A stretch of 64,000 bases of DNA. Origin: Bacteroidota bacterium (GTDB lineage Bacteria > Bacteroidota > Bacteroidia > AKYH767-A > OLB10). Below are positions 32,419-41,752 of the stretch, piece after piece. Position numbers and translations under genes: made by a program. The DNA lies in assembly GCA_016714005.1 (NCBI GenBank), contig JADJOA010000002.1:620001-684000 (forward strand). Reading direction: 5' to 3'. Each line of letters opens with the position of its first letter. Positions within the stretch are counted from its first letter, which is position 1. The notes under the pieces were generated by a model. It was not told the origin of the DNA and made no database searches. It was given only the letters and a program-made list of their open reading frames with translations.

Positions 32419-33455
32419 AACGTTTACGAATATATTTTACTACAGGTCTCTCAATAAACAAATACAATACAAAAGAAGATGTTAGAATGATTAAAAAATT
32501 TAATATGTAAGAATTTGTGTGCTGCTGAATAAAGCTGAAATAAACACCAAGATGCAATAAATAAAAACAATAGCTTGCGTTACCCGCCCACTTAAAAAAT
32601 TTAGAAGGAAATATTTTTCCAATGAAAGTTTGCTCAACCATTAATCCGTAAATAAGTAAAAAAGAAAACAAGGGTAAAACCAAATTATTAATGGCAACAC
32701 CTGTAGGAGTTGCCAACCCTGAAATATGATCGCCTTTAAGAGAGGAAAGCGCAAACGCTGATGCAAGAAACAATACCAGTCCTGAATAGGTAAATGAAAT
32801 ACCAATAGATGACAGCCGTTTTTCTTTTTTTAAAAACAAAGCAAGATAAACGCCCGCAAAAAATTCTACACATCTTCCAAAAAATGTTACCACCATGGTG
32901 AAGTGGTAGGAACCAAAAAATTTTGATTCGTTATTAAAGAACCCAAATAAAAAGGTAAGCACAATGCCTGTTGCTATTAAAATAAATGCCTGCCACAACA
33001 ACTTCAATTTATTCAAGAGCAAAAAAATAAATGGTGCTAACAAATAAAAAGTAGTTTCTGTGGTTAACGACCACCCTTGTGTGATATGGGTAAACCAATA
33101 TGTTTCCGAAAAGCCTTTTAACAAGGTAATATTCATAAGGTATGTTTTCCATCCTTGAAAGTTTACAATAGCTGTAATGGTTGTTAAAATAAAAAAAACG
33201 GGATATATTTTTACAAACCTGTTTATGAAATAATGTTTGAGCTGTATTGTTCCTTCAACAATTGATTGATGGTACTGCCTGCAAATTAAAAAACCGCTAA
33301 GCGTAAAAAAACAAACTTACTCCAATGTGAAATTCTTTAACAACATCATATAATAATGTACCTGCAGCAAAAGGCGTATGGTGAAAAAGATAAACAAGCA
33401 ATGCCGCAAAAAAACGGAGACCGGTGAGGGGTGGGTGGTAATTTATTGATTGCAT
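32405..33455 (-). CDS. Acyltransferase family 3 (OafA/YrhL-like) membrane protein (one frameshift)
   Basis: From the ATG at 33455 it reads INYHPPLTGLRFFAALLVYL, with FHH close by, the typical first segment and His region of acyltransferase-3 proteins that acetylate surface sugars. A shift at about 33310 in a T-run is followed by SGFLICRQYHQ and then a long frame with about eight further membrane segments, ending FIERPVVKYIRKRF, the standard C-terminal motif of the family. Total of about 350 residues is normal. No polysaccharide cluster is nearby. Confidence 0.85.
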
Positions 33456-33471
33456 AACACATGCACACACC

Positions 33472-34698
33472 TTATGAAAAAGTTACCCTATCACCGCCAC
33501 AATGCCCAGGTAATTCTTTCCCTTCAAAATATTCGAGCAGTGCACCGCCACCAGTGCTTACGTAGCTAACCTTATCGGCCATGTTAAACTGGTTAACTGC
33601 TGCGGCAGAATCGCCACCACCTATAAGTGAGAACGCGCCTTTGCTGGTTGCTTCTACAATGGCTTTTGCAATTTCTATAGTACCGTTGGCAAAGTTGCTC
33701 ATTTCAAAAACGCCCATGGGGCCGTTCCACAAAATGGTTTTGCTTTTCAATATCACTTCTCTAAAATCGTAAATGGCTTTTTTTCCCAAGTCTAATCCCA
33801 TCCATCCTTGCGGTATTTCAAAGTTTTCGCAAGAACTAAGCTGGGCATCATTATCAAACTTATCTGCAATAATACTGTCGGCAGGCAATAGCATCTGGCA
33901 GCCTTTTGCTTTTGCTTTTTCTAACAGTTGTTTGGCAAGGTCCAGTTTATCTTCTTCCACCAGTGAGTTTCCAATTTGCCCGCCCATGGCTTTAAAAAAA
34001 GTGTATGCCATGCCACCGCCAATTAAAATATAATCGGCTTTGTCAATCATGTTTTCAATAATGAGAATTTTATCGCTCACCTTTGCACCGCCCATTATGG
34101 CAGTAAAAGGTTTTTGCGCCTGCTTCATAACTTTATCGGCATTTTTAATTTCGTTTGCCATTACATAACCAAAAGTTTTTGCTCCGTGAAAAAATTGTGC
34201 AATAACAGCAGTGCTTGCATGTGCGCGATGTGCAGTGCCAAAAGCATCGTTTACATAAAAGTTGCCATGCGCGCTTAGCTTTTTTGCAAATTCTTCATTG
34301 CCTTTTTCTTCTTCTTTATAAAAACGCAAATTTTCCAGTAACAAAACTTCTCCCATTTTTAATGATGCAGACAAATTAAATGCTTCATCGCTCACACAAT
34401 CGGTGGCAAACTTTACATCCACACCCAACAATTCGCTAGTACGTTTTACCACATGCTTTAAAGAATGTTTTTCGTAATCAACCGTACCATCCTCTTTTAA
34501 TTTTTTTAACGGCCGACCTAAATGACTCATTAAAACAACGGCACCGCCATCAGCTAATATTTTTTTTATTGTTGGCACGGCAGCTTTTATGCGTGTATCA
34601 TCTGTAACTGCAAAAGTTTTTTTATCGATCGGCACATTAAAGTCAACACGTATCAATGCTCGTTTATTATTGAAATTAAAATTATCTACAGTGTTCAT
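33472..34698 (-). CDS. pgk: Phosphoglycerate kinase
   Basis: An intact glycolytic enzyme of 408 residues from the start at 34698 (MNTVDNFNFNNKRALIRVDF). Motifs: RVDFNVPID, MSHLGRP, LLLENLRFYKEE, VNDAFGTAHRAHAST, AIMGGAKVSDKI, LWNGPMGVFE, and the ATP-binding GGGDSAAAVNQF and STGGGALLEYFEGK near the C-terminus. It catalyses 1,3-bisphosphoglycerate plus ADP to 3-phosphoglycerate plus ATP. A one-mismatch -7 element (TACTATTG) precedes the start. The upstream ATG at 34722 adds eight poorly conserved residues and is less likely. Confidence 0.97.
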   Translation of the reverse strand: MNTVDNFNFNNKRALIRVDFNVPIDKKTFAVTDDTRIKAAVPTIKKILADGGAVVLMSHLGRPLKKLKEDGTVDYEKHSLKHVVKRTSELLGVDVKFATDCVSDEAFNLSASLKMGEVLLLENLRFYKEEEKGNEEFAKKLSAHGNFYVNDAFGTAHRAHASTAVIAQFFHGAKTFGYVMANEIKNADKVMKQAQKPFTAIMGGAKVSDKILIIENMIDKADYILIGGGMAYTFFKAMGGQIGNSLVEEDKLDLAKQLLEKAKAKGCQMLLPADSIIADKFDNDAQLSSCENFEIPQGWMGLDLGKKAIYDFREVILKSKTILWNGPMGVFEMSNFANGTIEIAKAIVEATSKGAFSLIGGGDSAAAVNQFNMADKVSYVSTGGGALLEYFEGKELPGHCGGDRVTFS

Positions 34699-34759
34699 AT
34701 TTGATTGTATGTGTGCAGGCAATAGTAATTTATTTTTACCTCTCTAAAAAATTCAAGTC

Positions 34760-35592
34760 ATGACATTAAAAATTTTATCAGCCTTTACTTTTGCTTTAAT
34801 TTATTACACAAACACATTTGCACAAACGTGTTGCAGTAATTCAACAAATACGTTTGCCATGCTGGGCTCCGACAGTAAATTTAAAAGCAGCCATGCAGAG
34901 CCCGAGCCGTTTATTTATAAACCAGGCAAGGGCAAGGTAGTTTCATTTGGTACGCCCGATGGAAAAAGTCAAAAGCATTTTATGTTGCGGCTTCTGCAAA
35001 AACAAATAAATATGTTTTTGTTTTTCATGAGTGGTGGGGATTAAATGATTACATCATACAAACAGCCGAACAATTACAAACTGAATTGGGCGATGTAAAT
35101 GTGCTTGCACTTGATTTATATGATGGCGAAGTTGCAACCAAAGCTGATGTTGCAGCCAGCCTTATGCAAAGCACAAAAGCCGAAAGATGTTTGGCAATAA
35201 TTATGGGTGCAAGCGCTTTTGCAGGGGATGATGCACAGATACAAACCATAGGCTGGTGCTTTGGTGGAGGATGGAGTATGCAGGCAGCAGAAATTTTAAA
35301 AACCAAAACCAAAGGGTGCATTATATATTACGGTATGCCCGAAAAAGATGCTGAACAAATTGAAAAAATAAATTTTCCGGTACTGGGCATTTTTGCTAAG
35401 AATGATGGATGGATAACTCCTAAAATTGCTTCTGATTTTGAGACCGCCATGAAAGCAGCAAATAAAAAAGTGGAAATAAAAATATATGATGCTGAGCATG
35501 CTTTTGCCAACCCCAGTAATCCTAAACACAATAAGGAATTTGCTGATGATGCAATGAAGTTATCGGTGGGATTCTTAAAAACCAACTGGTAA
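34760..35592 (+). CDS. Secreted dienelactone hydrolase family protein (one frameshift)
   Basis: An alpha/beta hydrolase of about 277 residues with a signal peptide (residues 1-21, ending NTFAQ). After a shift at about 34970 it reads VFVFHEWWGLNDYI (the family's conserved Glu region), GWCFGGGWSM (Cys nucleophile), AKNDGW (Asp) and AEHAFANPSN (His), completing the dienelactone hydrolase triad. Substrate unknown; export to the periplasm is predicted. It converges on the cysteine-repeat protein gene, with a strong hairpin between them. Confidence 0.85.
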
Positions 35593-35622
35593 TTTTTTAC
35601 TGAGATTTATTAAATAAAAAAT

Positions 35623-35654
35623 AAAGTGCGCTTAAGAAACCTTAAGCGCACTTT
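35623..35654. terminator. Strong hairpin terminator between convergent genes
   Basis: A perfect 14-bp stem (35623-35636 with 35641-35654) and loop AAAC. On the minus strand it is followed by a T-rich tract, so it best serves the cysteine-repeat gene, and possibly both genes. Confidence 0.75.
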
Positions 35655-35714
35655 AAGCCTTTGGCAGTAAATAAATACTACCTTGAATTGTCTAACGGAA
35701 ACCGATAGTAATTT

Positions 35715-36623
35715 TTAGTATCCATCATAGGGATTGTAGCCGCCTGTTCCGCAATATTGTGTTACACTACACTCGGTATAAGTTGAAGGTTGTATAACAC
35801 CATAATCCATTTCACAACACATTGACCGCATGCCTGATGTGGGTAAGCCACCATCGCAGCACATAGAGCGCATACCTGTGGTTGGGGGCTGGGGCAGCAC
35901 ATTGAAGCGATGGTTTTGGTTGGAGGACCGGGGCAACACATTGAAGCAATAGTTAAAGTTGGTCTACCTCCATCACAACACATTGACCGCATGCCTGATG
36001 TGGGCAAACCACCATCGCAGCACATAGAGCGCATAGCTGTAGTGGGGGGGCGGGGCAACACATTGAAGCAATAGTTAAAGTTGGTCTGCCTCCATCACAA
36101 CACATAGAGCGCATAGCCGTAGTTGGGGGCGCGGGGCAACACATTGAAGCGATGGTTAGGGTTGGTCTGCCGCCATCGCAACACATTGACCGCATAGCCG
36201 TAGTTGGGGGGGCGGGACAACACATAGAGGCTATGGTTAGGGTTGGTCTGCCGCCATCACAACAATAGGTTGGTATATTGGTGGTAGGTTTGCCAAAAAC
36301 ATCAGCTATATCTCCCTTAAAATAATTGTTCTTGGGATCATAATGATAGCTGTCGTTTCCGTGGCTAATGTTTGCTCCTGCCTTAATCCACAAAATACTG
36401 CCGCTACCGGAATGGCCGTGGGCTGATAAAGGTTCCTGGTGAATAACATCAGCAGCACTCACCTCCATGTAATGATTGAGTGAATGATCGGAATAAACCC
36501 TGATGTGCCCGGCAGTGGGAGATTTGCCTACAAAGCCACTTGTAGAAAATTTACCGGCTGCCTTTCCAGATGAGTCATTAACCTTGTTAACGAACTCATC
36601 AAATTTGATTTTTTAATGTCCAT
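35715..36623 (-). CDS. Cysteine-rich protein with eleven Ser-Met-Cys-Cys modules (three frameshifts); unrecognised family
   Basis: Reading from the ATG at 36623 (MDIKKIKFDEFVNKVN after restoring one A near 36610), it gives about 302 residues. Residues 1-118 are a soluble, Gly/His-rich domain (ADVIHQEPLSAHGHSGSGSI, then GDIADVFGKPTTNIP) with no signal peptide. From residue about 119 come TYCC and then eleven modules of 13 or 14 residues, each ending SMCC. Two kinds mostly alternate: DGGRPTLTIASMCC (or DGGLPTSGMRSMCC) and PAPPTTAMRSMCC. A different tail follows (ECSVTQYCGTGGYNPYDGY). Two breaks fall in C/G-runs (about 36048, 35887). I do not recognise the family: a multi-core peptide precursor, a metal-binding protein or a disulfide-rich structural protein are all possible. 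No modifying enzyme is adjacent. Confidence 0.7.
35812..36266 (-). repeat. Tandem repeat array coding for the Ser-Met-Cys-Cys modules
   Basis: The basic period is 39 or 42 bases. The higher-order unit of 81 bases (one DGG module plus one PAPP module) is repeated with few changes, mostly at third positions. Runs of C/G in the Pro codons are where the frames break. Confidence 0.85.
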
Positions 36624-36830
36624 GATTACTAAGTTAGGTTTGAAATTAAACAGGTACTCATTGTTGTTACTACAACAACACGGTAAATGTATGTTTACAA
36701 ATGATATAAACAAATATTTTTAGCCATGCCTGGTTTTTTGCGGGCCATGCTTAACAGCGTATGCCGGGGTTTTGTCAGGCATTTTGCAGGTTTAGTTATT
36801 CGCTTTACTTTCACTCACAAATAAACGGTT

Positions 36831-39442
36831 ATGATACGTTACTTAATTATACTGATGCTGGTAAGCAGTGTTGCCAAAGCGCAGGTTACCGATGATTTTA
36901 GCGATGGAGATTTTACCAATAACCCTGCATGGGTGGGTGATGTGGCAAGCTGGCAGGTTACAGGCGGGCAGCTAAACTCTAACCACAGCACCATCAATTC
37001 TTCTTTTTATTTGTCCACGCCCAGCACTATTGCAAGCAATGCTCAATGGGAAATTTGGGTGAACTTTAAGCAAGCAACATCAAGTGCAAACTACATTGAC
37101 ATTTATCTTACCAGTGACATACAGGATTTAAATGCAGCCACTGGCAACGGCTACTTTGTGCGTATTGGCGGCAGCACAGATGAAATAAGTTTATACAAAA
37201 AACTGCTGGTGCACCTGCCGAAATTATTGATGGCACTGACGGACGCTCTCAGGTAAACAGCAGCGATAATTACTTTAAAATTAAAGTTATACGAACTGCC
37301 GCAGGCTTGTTTACATTAATGGATGATAACACAGGTGCAGGCACTAATTTTTTTACTGAAGGCACAGTTACAGATAATACCTTTAATACATCGGCTTATT
37401 TTGGAGTAAGTGTAACGCAATCAACAGCCAGTTTCTTTAATAAACATTTTTTTGACAGTGTAAACGTTGGCAATATTGTAGTGGATGTTACTCCGCCAAC
37501 TATTGCTTCAACTATTGTCACATCCTCAACCACTGTTGATGTTTTGTTTAGCGAGGCAGTTGATTTAACTACCAGCGAAACAGAAACCAACTACAACGTA
37601 AACAACGGCATAGGCACACCTACCTCCGCAATAAGAAACGCAGGTAACAATAGTTTGGTTACCCTCACCTTTGCCGGTGCGTTTACAAGCGGGCAGTTAA
37701 ATACACTTACTGTTAATAATGTAGCAGATGTAAACAGCAATATAATTGCAGTCAACAGCACAACTACATTTACGTATAACGCCCCCGTAACAGCACAACC
37801 TTTTGATGTTGTGATAAGCGAAATAATGTTTGAGCCAGAATCAGGAACACAGTTGCCCAATGCAGAATATGTAGAAATTTATAACCGCAGCAGCGGAGCC
37901 ATTAATCTTAACGGATGGCTGTTGAGCGATGGTGGTTCGCTTACGCCCAATTTTGGTAATTATAGTTTACCGGCAGGGCAATATTTAATATTATGCTCTA
38001 CTACCAATGCTGCGGCTTTTGCGGCTTTTGGCAACGTGCTTGCGCTGAGTTCTTTTCCATCGCTTAATAACGATGTAGGCGATGATTTAAAATTATTTAA
38101 CAACAACAGTGTGCTGATTGATGAATTGGTTTTTGACAACGACTTTTATAACGACCCCGCTAAGGATGACAATGGATATAGCATAGAAAAGATTGATTTA
38201 AACTTTACCTGCACTGATGTTGCCAACTGGCGCGCCAGCGAAGACATTAAAGGCGGTACACCAGGTGCACAAAACAGTGTTAACGGTACTTTTAATGATA
38301 ACACATCTCCGCAACTTGTGAGTGCGTATCCTGTTTCGACAATAGTAGTTGATGTATTTTTTTCTGAACCGGTTGATGCAGGTGCTGCTTCCATTGCAAA
38401 TAATTACAGTATTAGCGGGGGTATAGGCACTCCGTTAAATGTGGTGCCGTTTAAAAATAAAGTTACGCTAACCCTTGGCGCTGCATTGCAACCCGGAACC
38501 ATTTATAGCATTACTGTTATTGATACCATACGCGACTGCCCCGGTAATTTAATTGAAGGCGATTTAACGGTTAAGGTTGGCTTGGCAGACAATGTAACCA
38601 CAGGTAATTTACAGATAAACGAAATATTATTTAACCCCGTTACCGCTGGTTACGATTATGTAGAGCTATATAACTCATCAGCAAAAATTATTGATTTAAA
38701 AAACGTTTACATCGCTAACGTTAACCTAACAACCAATGCTGTGGACGACAAAGAAATAATATACCCCGAAGGACGGTTGATTTTCCCTAGCGATATTATT
38801 GCCTTAACAGAAAATGCTGCTGCCACTACACTGAAATACCCCACTGATGTAAAAAGAAATATTTTAGAAATAGCATCGCTGCCATCCTATAATGATGACG
38901 AAGGAGGTGTGGCTGTTACAGATTTTGCATTAAACGTGCTTGACCAGTTTAATTACTCCGAAGATTATCATTATCCCATTTTAAACGACAAGGAGGGCGT
39001 TTCGTTAGAGCGCATAAGTATTACTGCTCCTACCCAAAACAAAACCAACTGGCACTCGGCAGCGCAAACGGTGCATTACGGAACTCCTGGCTACAGAAAC
39101 TCACAATCTATTATATCACTCACTAGCCAGGAACTTGGGGTGGATCCTGAAGTATTTTCGCCCGATAACGATGGATATAATGATGTGTTGAGCATTAATT
39201 ACAACTTAGGCGAAACAGGCTATACGGCTACCGTTAGCATTTTTGACGGTGATGGCAGAGAAATTAAAACCATTGCAAACAATGAGTTAGTACCGCGATG
39301 GGGTAGTTATTATTGGGATGGCATTAACGATAAAAACGAAAAAGCCCGTATAGGCATATACGTTGTAATGATGGAGGCTACCAATATTAATGGTAATAAA
39401 AAGAAATTGAAGAAGGGTTTTGTGTTGGCAGGTAAGCTGTAG
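36831..39442 (+). CDS. Secreted lamin-tail-domain protein with gliding/FlgD-like C-terminus (one frameshift)
   Basis: About 870 residues. Signal peptide 1-18 (ending VAKAQ), then a concanavalin-like N-terminal part (DDFSDGDFTNNPAW). A shift at about 37200 follows ISLYKK and the frame resumes SQVNSSDNYFKIKV. Two Ig-like domains with the SEAVD or SEPVD motif each alternate with a lamin-tail domain (VVISEIMFEPESG..YVEIYN and LQINEILFNPVTAG..YVELYN). The last 90 residues resemble FlgD-Ig/T9SS tails (PEVFSPDNDGYNDVLSINY, IGIYVVMMEA). Lamin-tail domains in secreted Bacteroidota proteins are often linked to nucleases or hydrolases; here no catalytic domain is seen. Confidence 0.85.
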
Positions 39443-39471
39443 CAAAAGAGATTTATGATACATCACTAACA

Positions 39472-39502
39472 ACTTTCCGGAAGATTAAAGCTTTCGGAAA
39501 GT
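39472..39502. terminator. Hairpin between convergent genes
   Basis: A 12-bp stem (39472-39483 with 39491-39502, one G-T pair) with a 7-base loop, between the lamin-tail gene stop and the CDGSH gene stop. No long T-tract, so terminator function is tentative. Confidence 0.45.
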
Positions 39503-39538
39503 GGCCGTATAAATAATTTAAGAAAGCAGCATTTTAGC

Positions 39539-39963
39539 TTACCCCTCAAATCCAACCTTGCGGTGTGTGCCATCGCAGTAGGGTTTGTTGGATGATTGCC
39601 CGCAACGGCAAAAGGCAGTTACTTTATTTTTTATTTCTTCCCTCCCATCACTATGTTTAATTTTTATGTTGCCATACACAAGTAGTGGCCCGTTGGTTGA
39701 AACTTCGGCAATGGTTTCGGCTTCAATTTTTATGTTGTTGTTTTCTTCTGCATTCATATAATAACTTAACGCACCACTGGGGCATTTGTTTATTTGCGCT
39801 GTAATTTCTTTGGTTGAGGCATTTTCCGCTATTACCCACGGCCGCCTGCGTGGGTCAAACACGGCAGGTAATCCTTTAAAACAAATGCCTGAGTGCATGC
39901 ACTGGTTGGGTTTCCATACAATGGTTACCTCGCCATTGGTATATTTTTTGTGATGTCTTTCAT
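39539..39963 (-). CDS. Fe-S protein: divergent 4Fe-4S (Fer4_19) domain plus CDGSH domain (one frameshift)
   Basis: From the ATG at 39963 it reads MKDITKKYTNGEVTIVWKPN after restoring one A near 39945. The first part holds CMHSGICFKGLPAVF and NKCPSGAL, the Cys pattern of the YjdI-like divergent ferredoxin domain. The C-terminal part has AFCRCGQSSNKPYCDGTH, the CDGSH 2Fe-2S site with three Cys and one His. The combination is a known fused form in Bacteroidota; a role in redox or iron handling is inferred. About 141 residues. Confidence 0.88.
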
Positions 39964-40459
39964 TGCTTTAATTGTTACTGTGTAAATTTTGTTTTTGTAA
40001 ATATAACTGTTGCTTTTTATGCACAAGTTACTGTTGTTGTTTGCAGAAGCAATGTGGGTTGTTAACAGCTTTACTTATTATACAAGACTCATGTATGGTT
40101 TATAGGCTTGCGCTTTTGCACCAAATAAAAAGTTTTCAACTTTAGCGCAAAACGCCTTTTGGCATGTTACTTTAGTGGTTCAAAACCACCAACAGCACCC
40201 CATGTTTTTTAAGCAGGCATTTTTAGCAAGACTAAGCGCAGCACAGCGGGTACACTATATTTTTTTTAAAGGCATTGCGGCATAAGCAAGAGCGCGGGTA
40301 GCCGTGCTTTTGCTTTACTGAATTTTTTTTGAGGTTGAGTAACCCTTAAAACCATTAACCCATGCCCAAATATTTTGACGATTCGTAGTTATTTAAAAGC
40401 CATAAATGATGATGTGGCTATAATGATTGCTGCCAAAACATTGACAATTGATAATTGTG
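39964..40459. other. Intergenic stretch with no gene recognised
   Basis: No open frame here has coding character. It holds a small hairpin (GTGG..CCAC around 40175-40189) and short A/T runs. Together with the phased repeat that follows, it makes the longest gene-free region of the window. Confidence 0.5.
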
Positions 40460-40640
40460 CTTGCTGAAACAAGGCAACGGCTTGCGCAAATAAAATGTTT
40501 AACTGCGCAAGCCAATTTGTGGCTTGTGCAAGCCGGTTGTTCGGTTGCGCAAGCGCAATAGCGGCTTGCACTAATCAGCAATTGGCTTACATAAATTAAC
40601 ACAGGGCTTGCGCAAGCACACTATTCAATTGCATTAGAAA
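40460..40640. repeat. Nine near-palindromic CTTGCGCAAG-type sites phased at 21 bp
   Basis: Cores aligned on the G of TTGCGCAA lie at 40463, 40484, 40505, 40526, 40547, 40568, 40589, 40610 and 40631, exactly 21 bp apart. Those at 40484, 40505, 40547 and 40610 contain TGCGCAA; 40526 has TGTGCAA; the others are more degenerate. The 11-12 bases between cores vary, apart from frequent GGC/GCC next to the core. The minus strand gives a short Leu-Ala-Gln heptad frame over part of the array, but stops interrupt it. Confidence 0.7.
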
Positions 40641-40720
40641 ACAAATCAAATTGCATAAGGCATCAAAATCATCATATATCAACAAAAAAATTTAAACACT
40701 ATTTAAAAACAAAAAACATT

Positions 40721-41393
40721 ATGAGTAAAAGAAGTGATTATATTCCCGGAAACGAGGAAGATTTTAACGATTTCGTTATAAACTTTACCGAAAAGGTAGT
40801 AGCCAATGCAGCTACGTGGGCAGTGCCCGATGCAGCCAAAACAGAATTGGTTGCAGCCACTGACGATTGGACTGCAAAATATGCAGCCGGTAACCCCGAA
40901 GCCGACCCTACCAGCGCACAGCGTCAGGCAAAAAACGATGCGCGTAAAAAACACCACTACGGTTATACGCACCGTTGTAAACGAACATTTGCGCAACAAC
41001 CCGTTGCTTACCAATGCCGATTTAACATCGCTTAACCTGACAGTGCCCGATACCACCCGCACCCGTGTGCCAGTACCCAACCATGCTCCACAGGAAAACA
41101 TAGAAAAAATACAACACCTGCTGCACACACTTCGAATTACCGATCCGCTTACGCCCGATAGCAAAGCAAAACCGCAAGGTGTAGCGCGCATTAACGTTTA
41201 TCGTTATGTTGGCACCACAGCGCCCACAGCCATTAACCAATACCAGCTTTACGGCAGCGCCACCAAAGCCCTGTTTGCTTCTGAATTTACCGAAGATGAG
41301 GTAGGTAAAAAGGCTTGGTACATTACCCAATACGAAAACACGCGTGGCGAAAGAGGCCCGTTAAGCGATTCGGTAAGTGCTGTAATTGCCTGA
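40721..41393 (+). CDS. Conserved hypothetical protein of Bacteroidota type (one frameshift)
   Basis: About 223 residues after one shift at about 40950 (joined as DARKNTTTVIRTVVNEHLRN). It starts MSKRSDYIPGNEEDFNDFV, a beginning I associate with a family of uncharacterised proteins seen in Bacteroidota. The middle contains TRVPVPNHAPQENIEKIQ, and the C-terminal 70 residues are strand-rich (ATKALFASEFTEDEVGKKAW, ENTRGERGPLSDSV), like a fibronectin-III-type fold. No signal peptide. The phased 21-bp array lies 80 bases upstream. Confidence 0.7.
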
Positions 41394-41752
41394 CGCATTT
41401 TTTAGTATTTATTTTTGATTAAAACCTTACTAAAGGTTTTGCCACAGCCCGGCTGTTTGTTTTTAAAGCTTTGCTAAAAAGTGATAAAAAACAGGTAGCC
41501 GGGTTGGTTTTTTTCAAGTGCATACTTTAACAACAACATGCCTGCATCACAACTTTTTTAAACACTTTTTTATAAGCATTAATTGCTTTTTCTTACAACA
41601 ATCCTGCATATGGTACCATATATTAAGTACGCTTTTTGTAAAGTGGCGCAATTTCACCCCTTAATATAAGCAATTAGCCAAAATTAAGTACTCAATGCCA
41701 GCACTCTGTTAATACTTTGCATCCCGTAAAACAAAAACAAAACCCATATACA
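41394..41752. other. Intergenic stretch with terminator-like hairpins
   Basis: No gene is seen. It contains a hairpin AAAACCTT-ACTA-AAGGTTTT at 41421-41440 and a shorter one ACAGC-CCG-GCTGT at 41444-41456 followed by TTGTTTTT, which could end transcription of the preceding gene. Confidence 0.5.
41421..41465 (+). terminator. Probable terminator after the conserved hypothetical gene
   Basis: Two adjacent hairpins; the second (41444-41456) is followed by TTGTTTTT. They lie 27-70 bases past the stop at 41393. Confidence 0.45.

Noticed and set aside
40165..40195. tRNA-like T-arm (GTGG-TTCAAAA-CCAC)
   Set aside because: No acceptor, D-arm or anticodon arm can be built around it at proper distances.
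40389..40602. Minus-strand frames with Leu-Ala-Gln heptad repeats as a small coiled-coil protein
   Set aside because: The heptads follow from the 21-bp period; the phased sites continue past the stops on both sides and the frame has no credible start, so noncoding sites explain more.
40460..40640. CRISPR array
   Set aside because: The period is only 21 bp, there are no unique spacers of 25-40 bp, and no cas genes are present.
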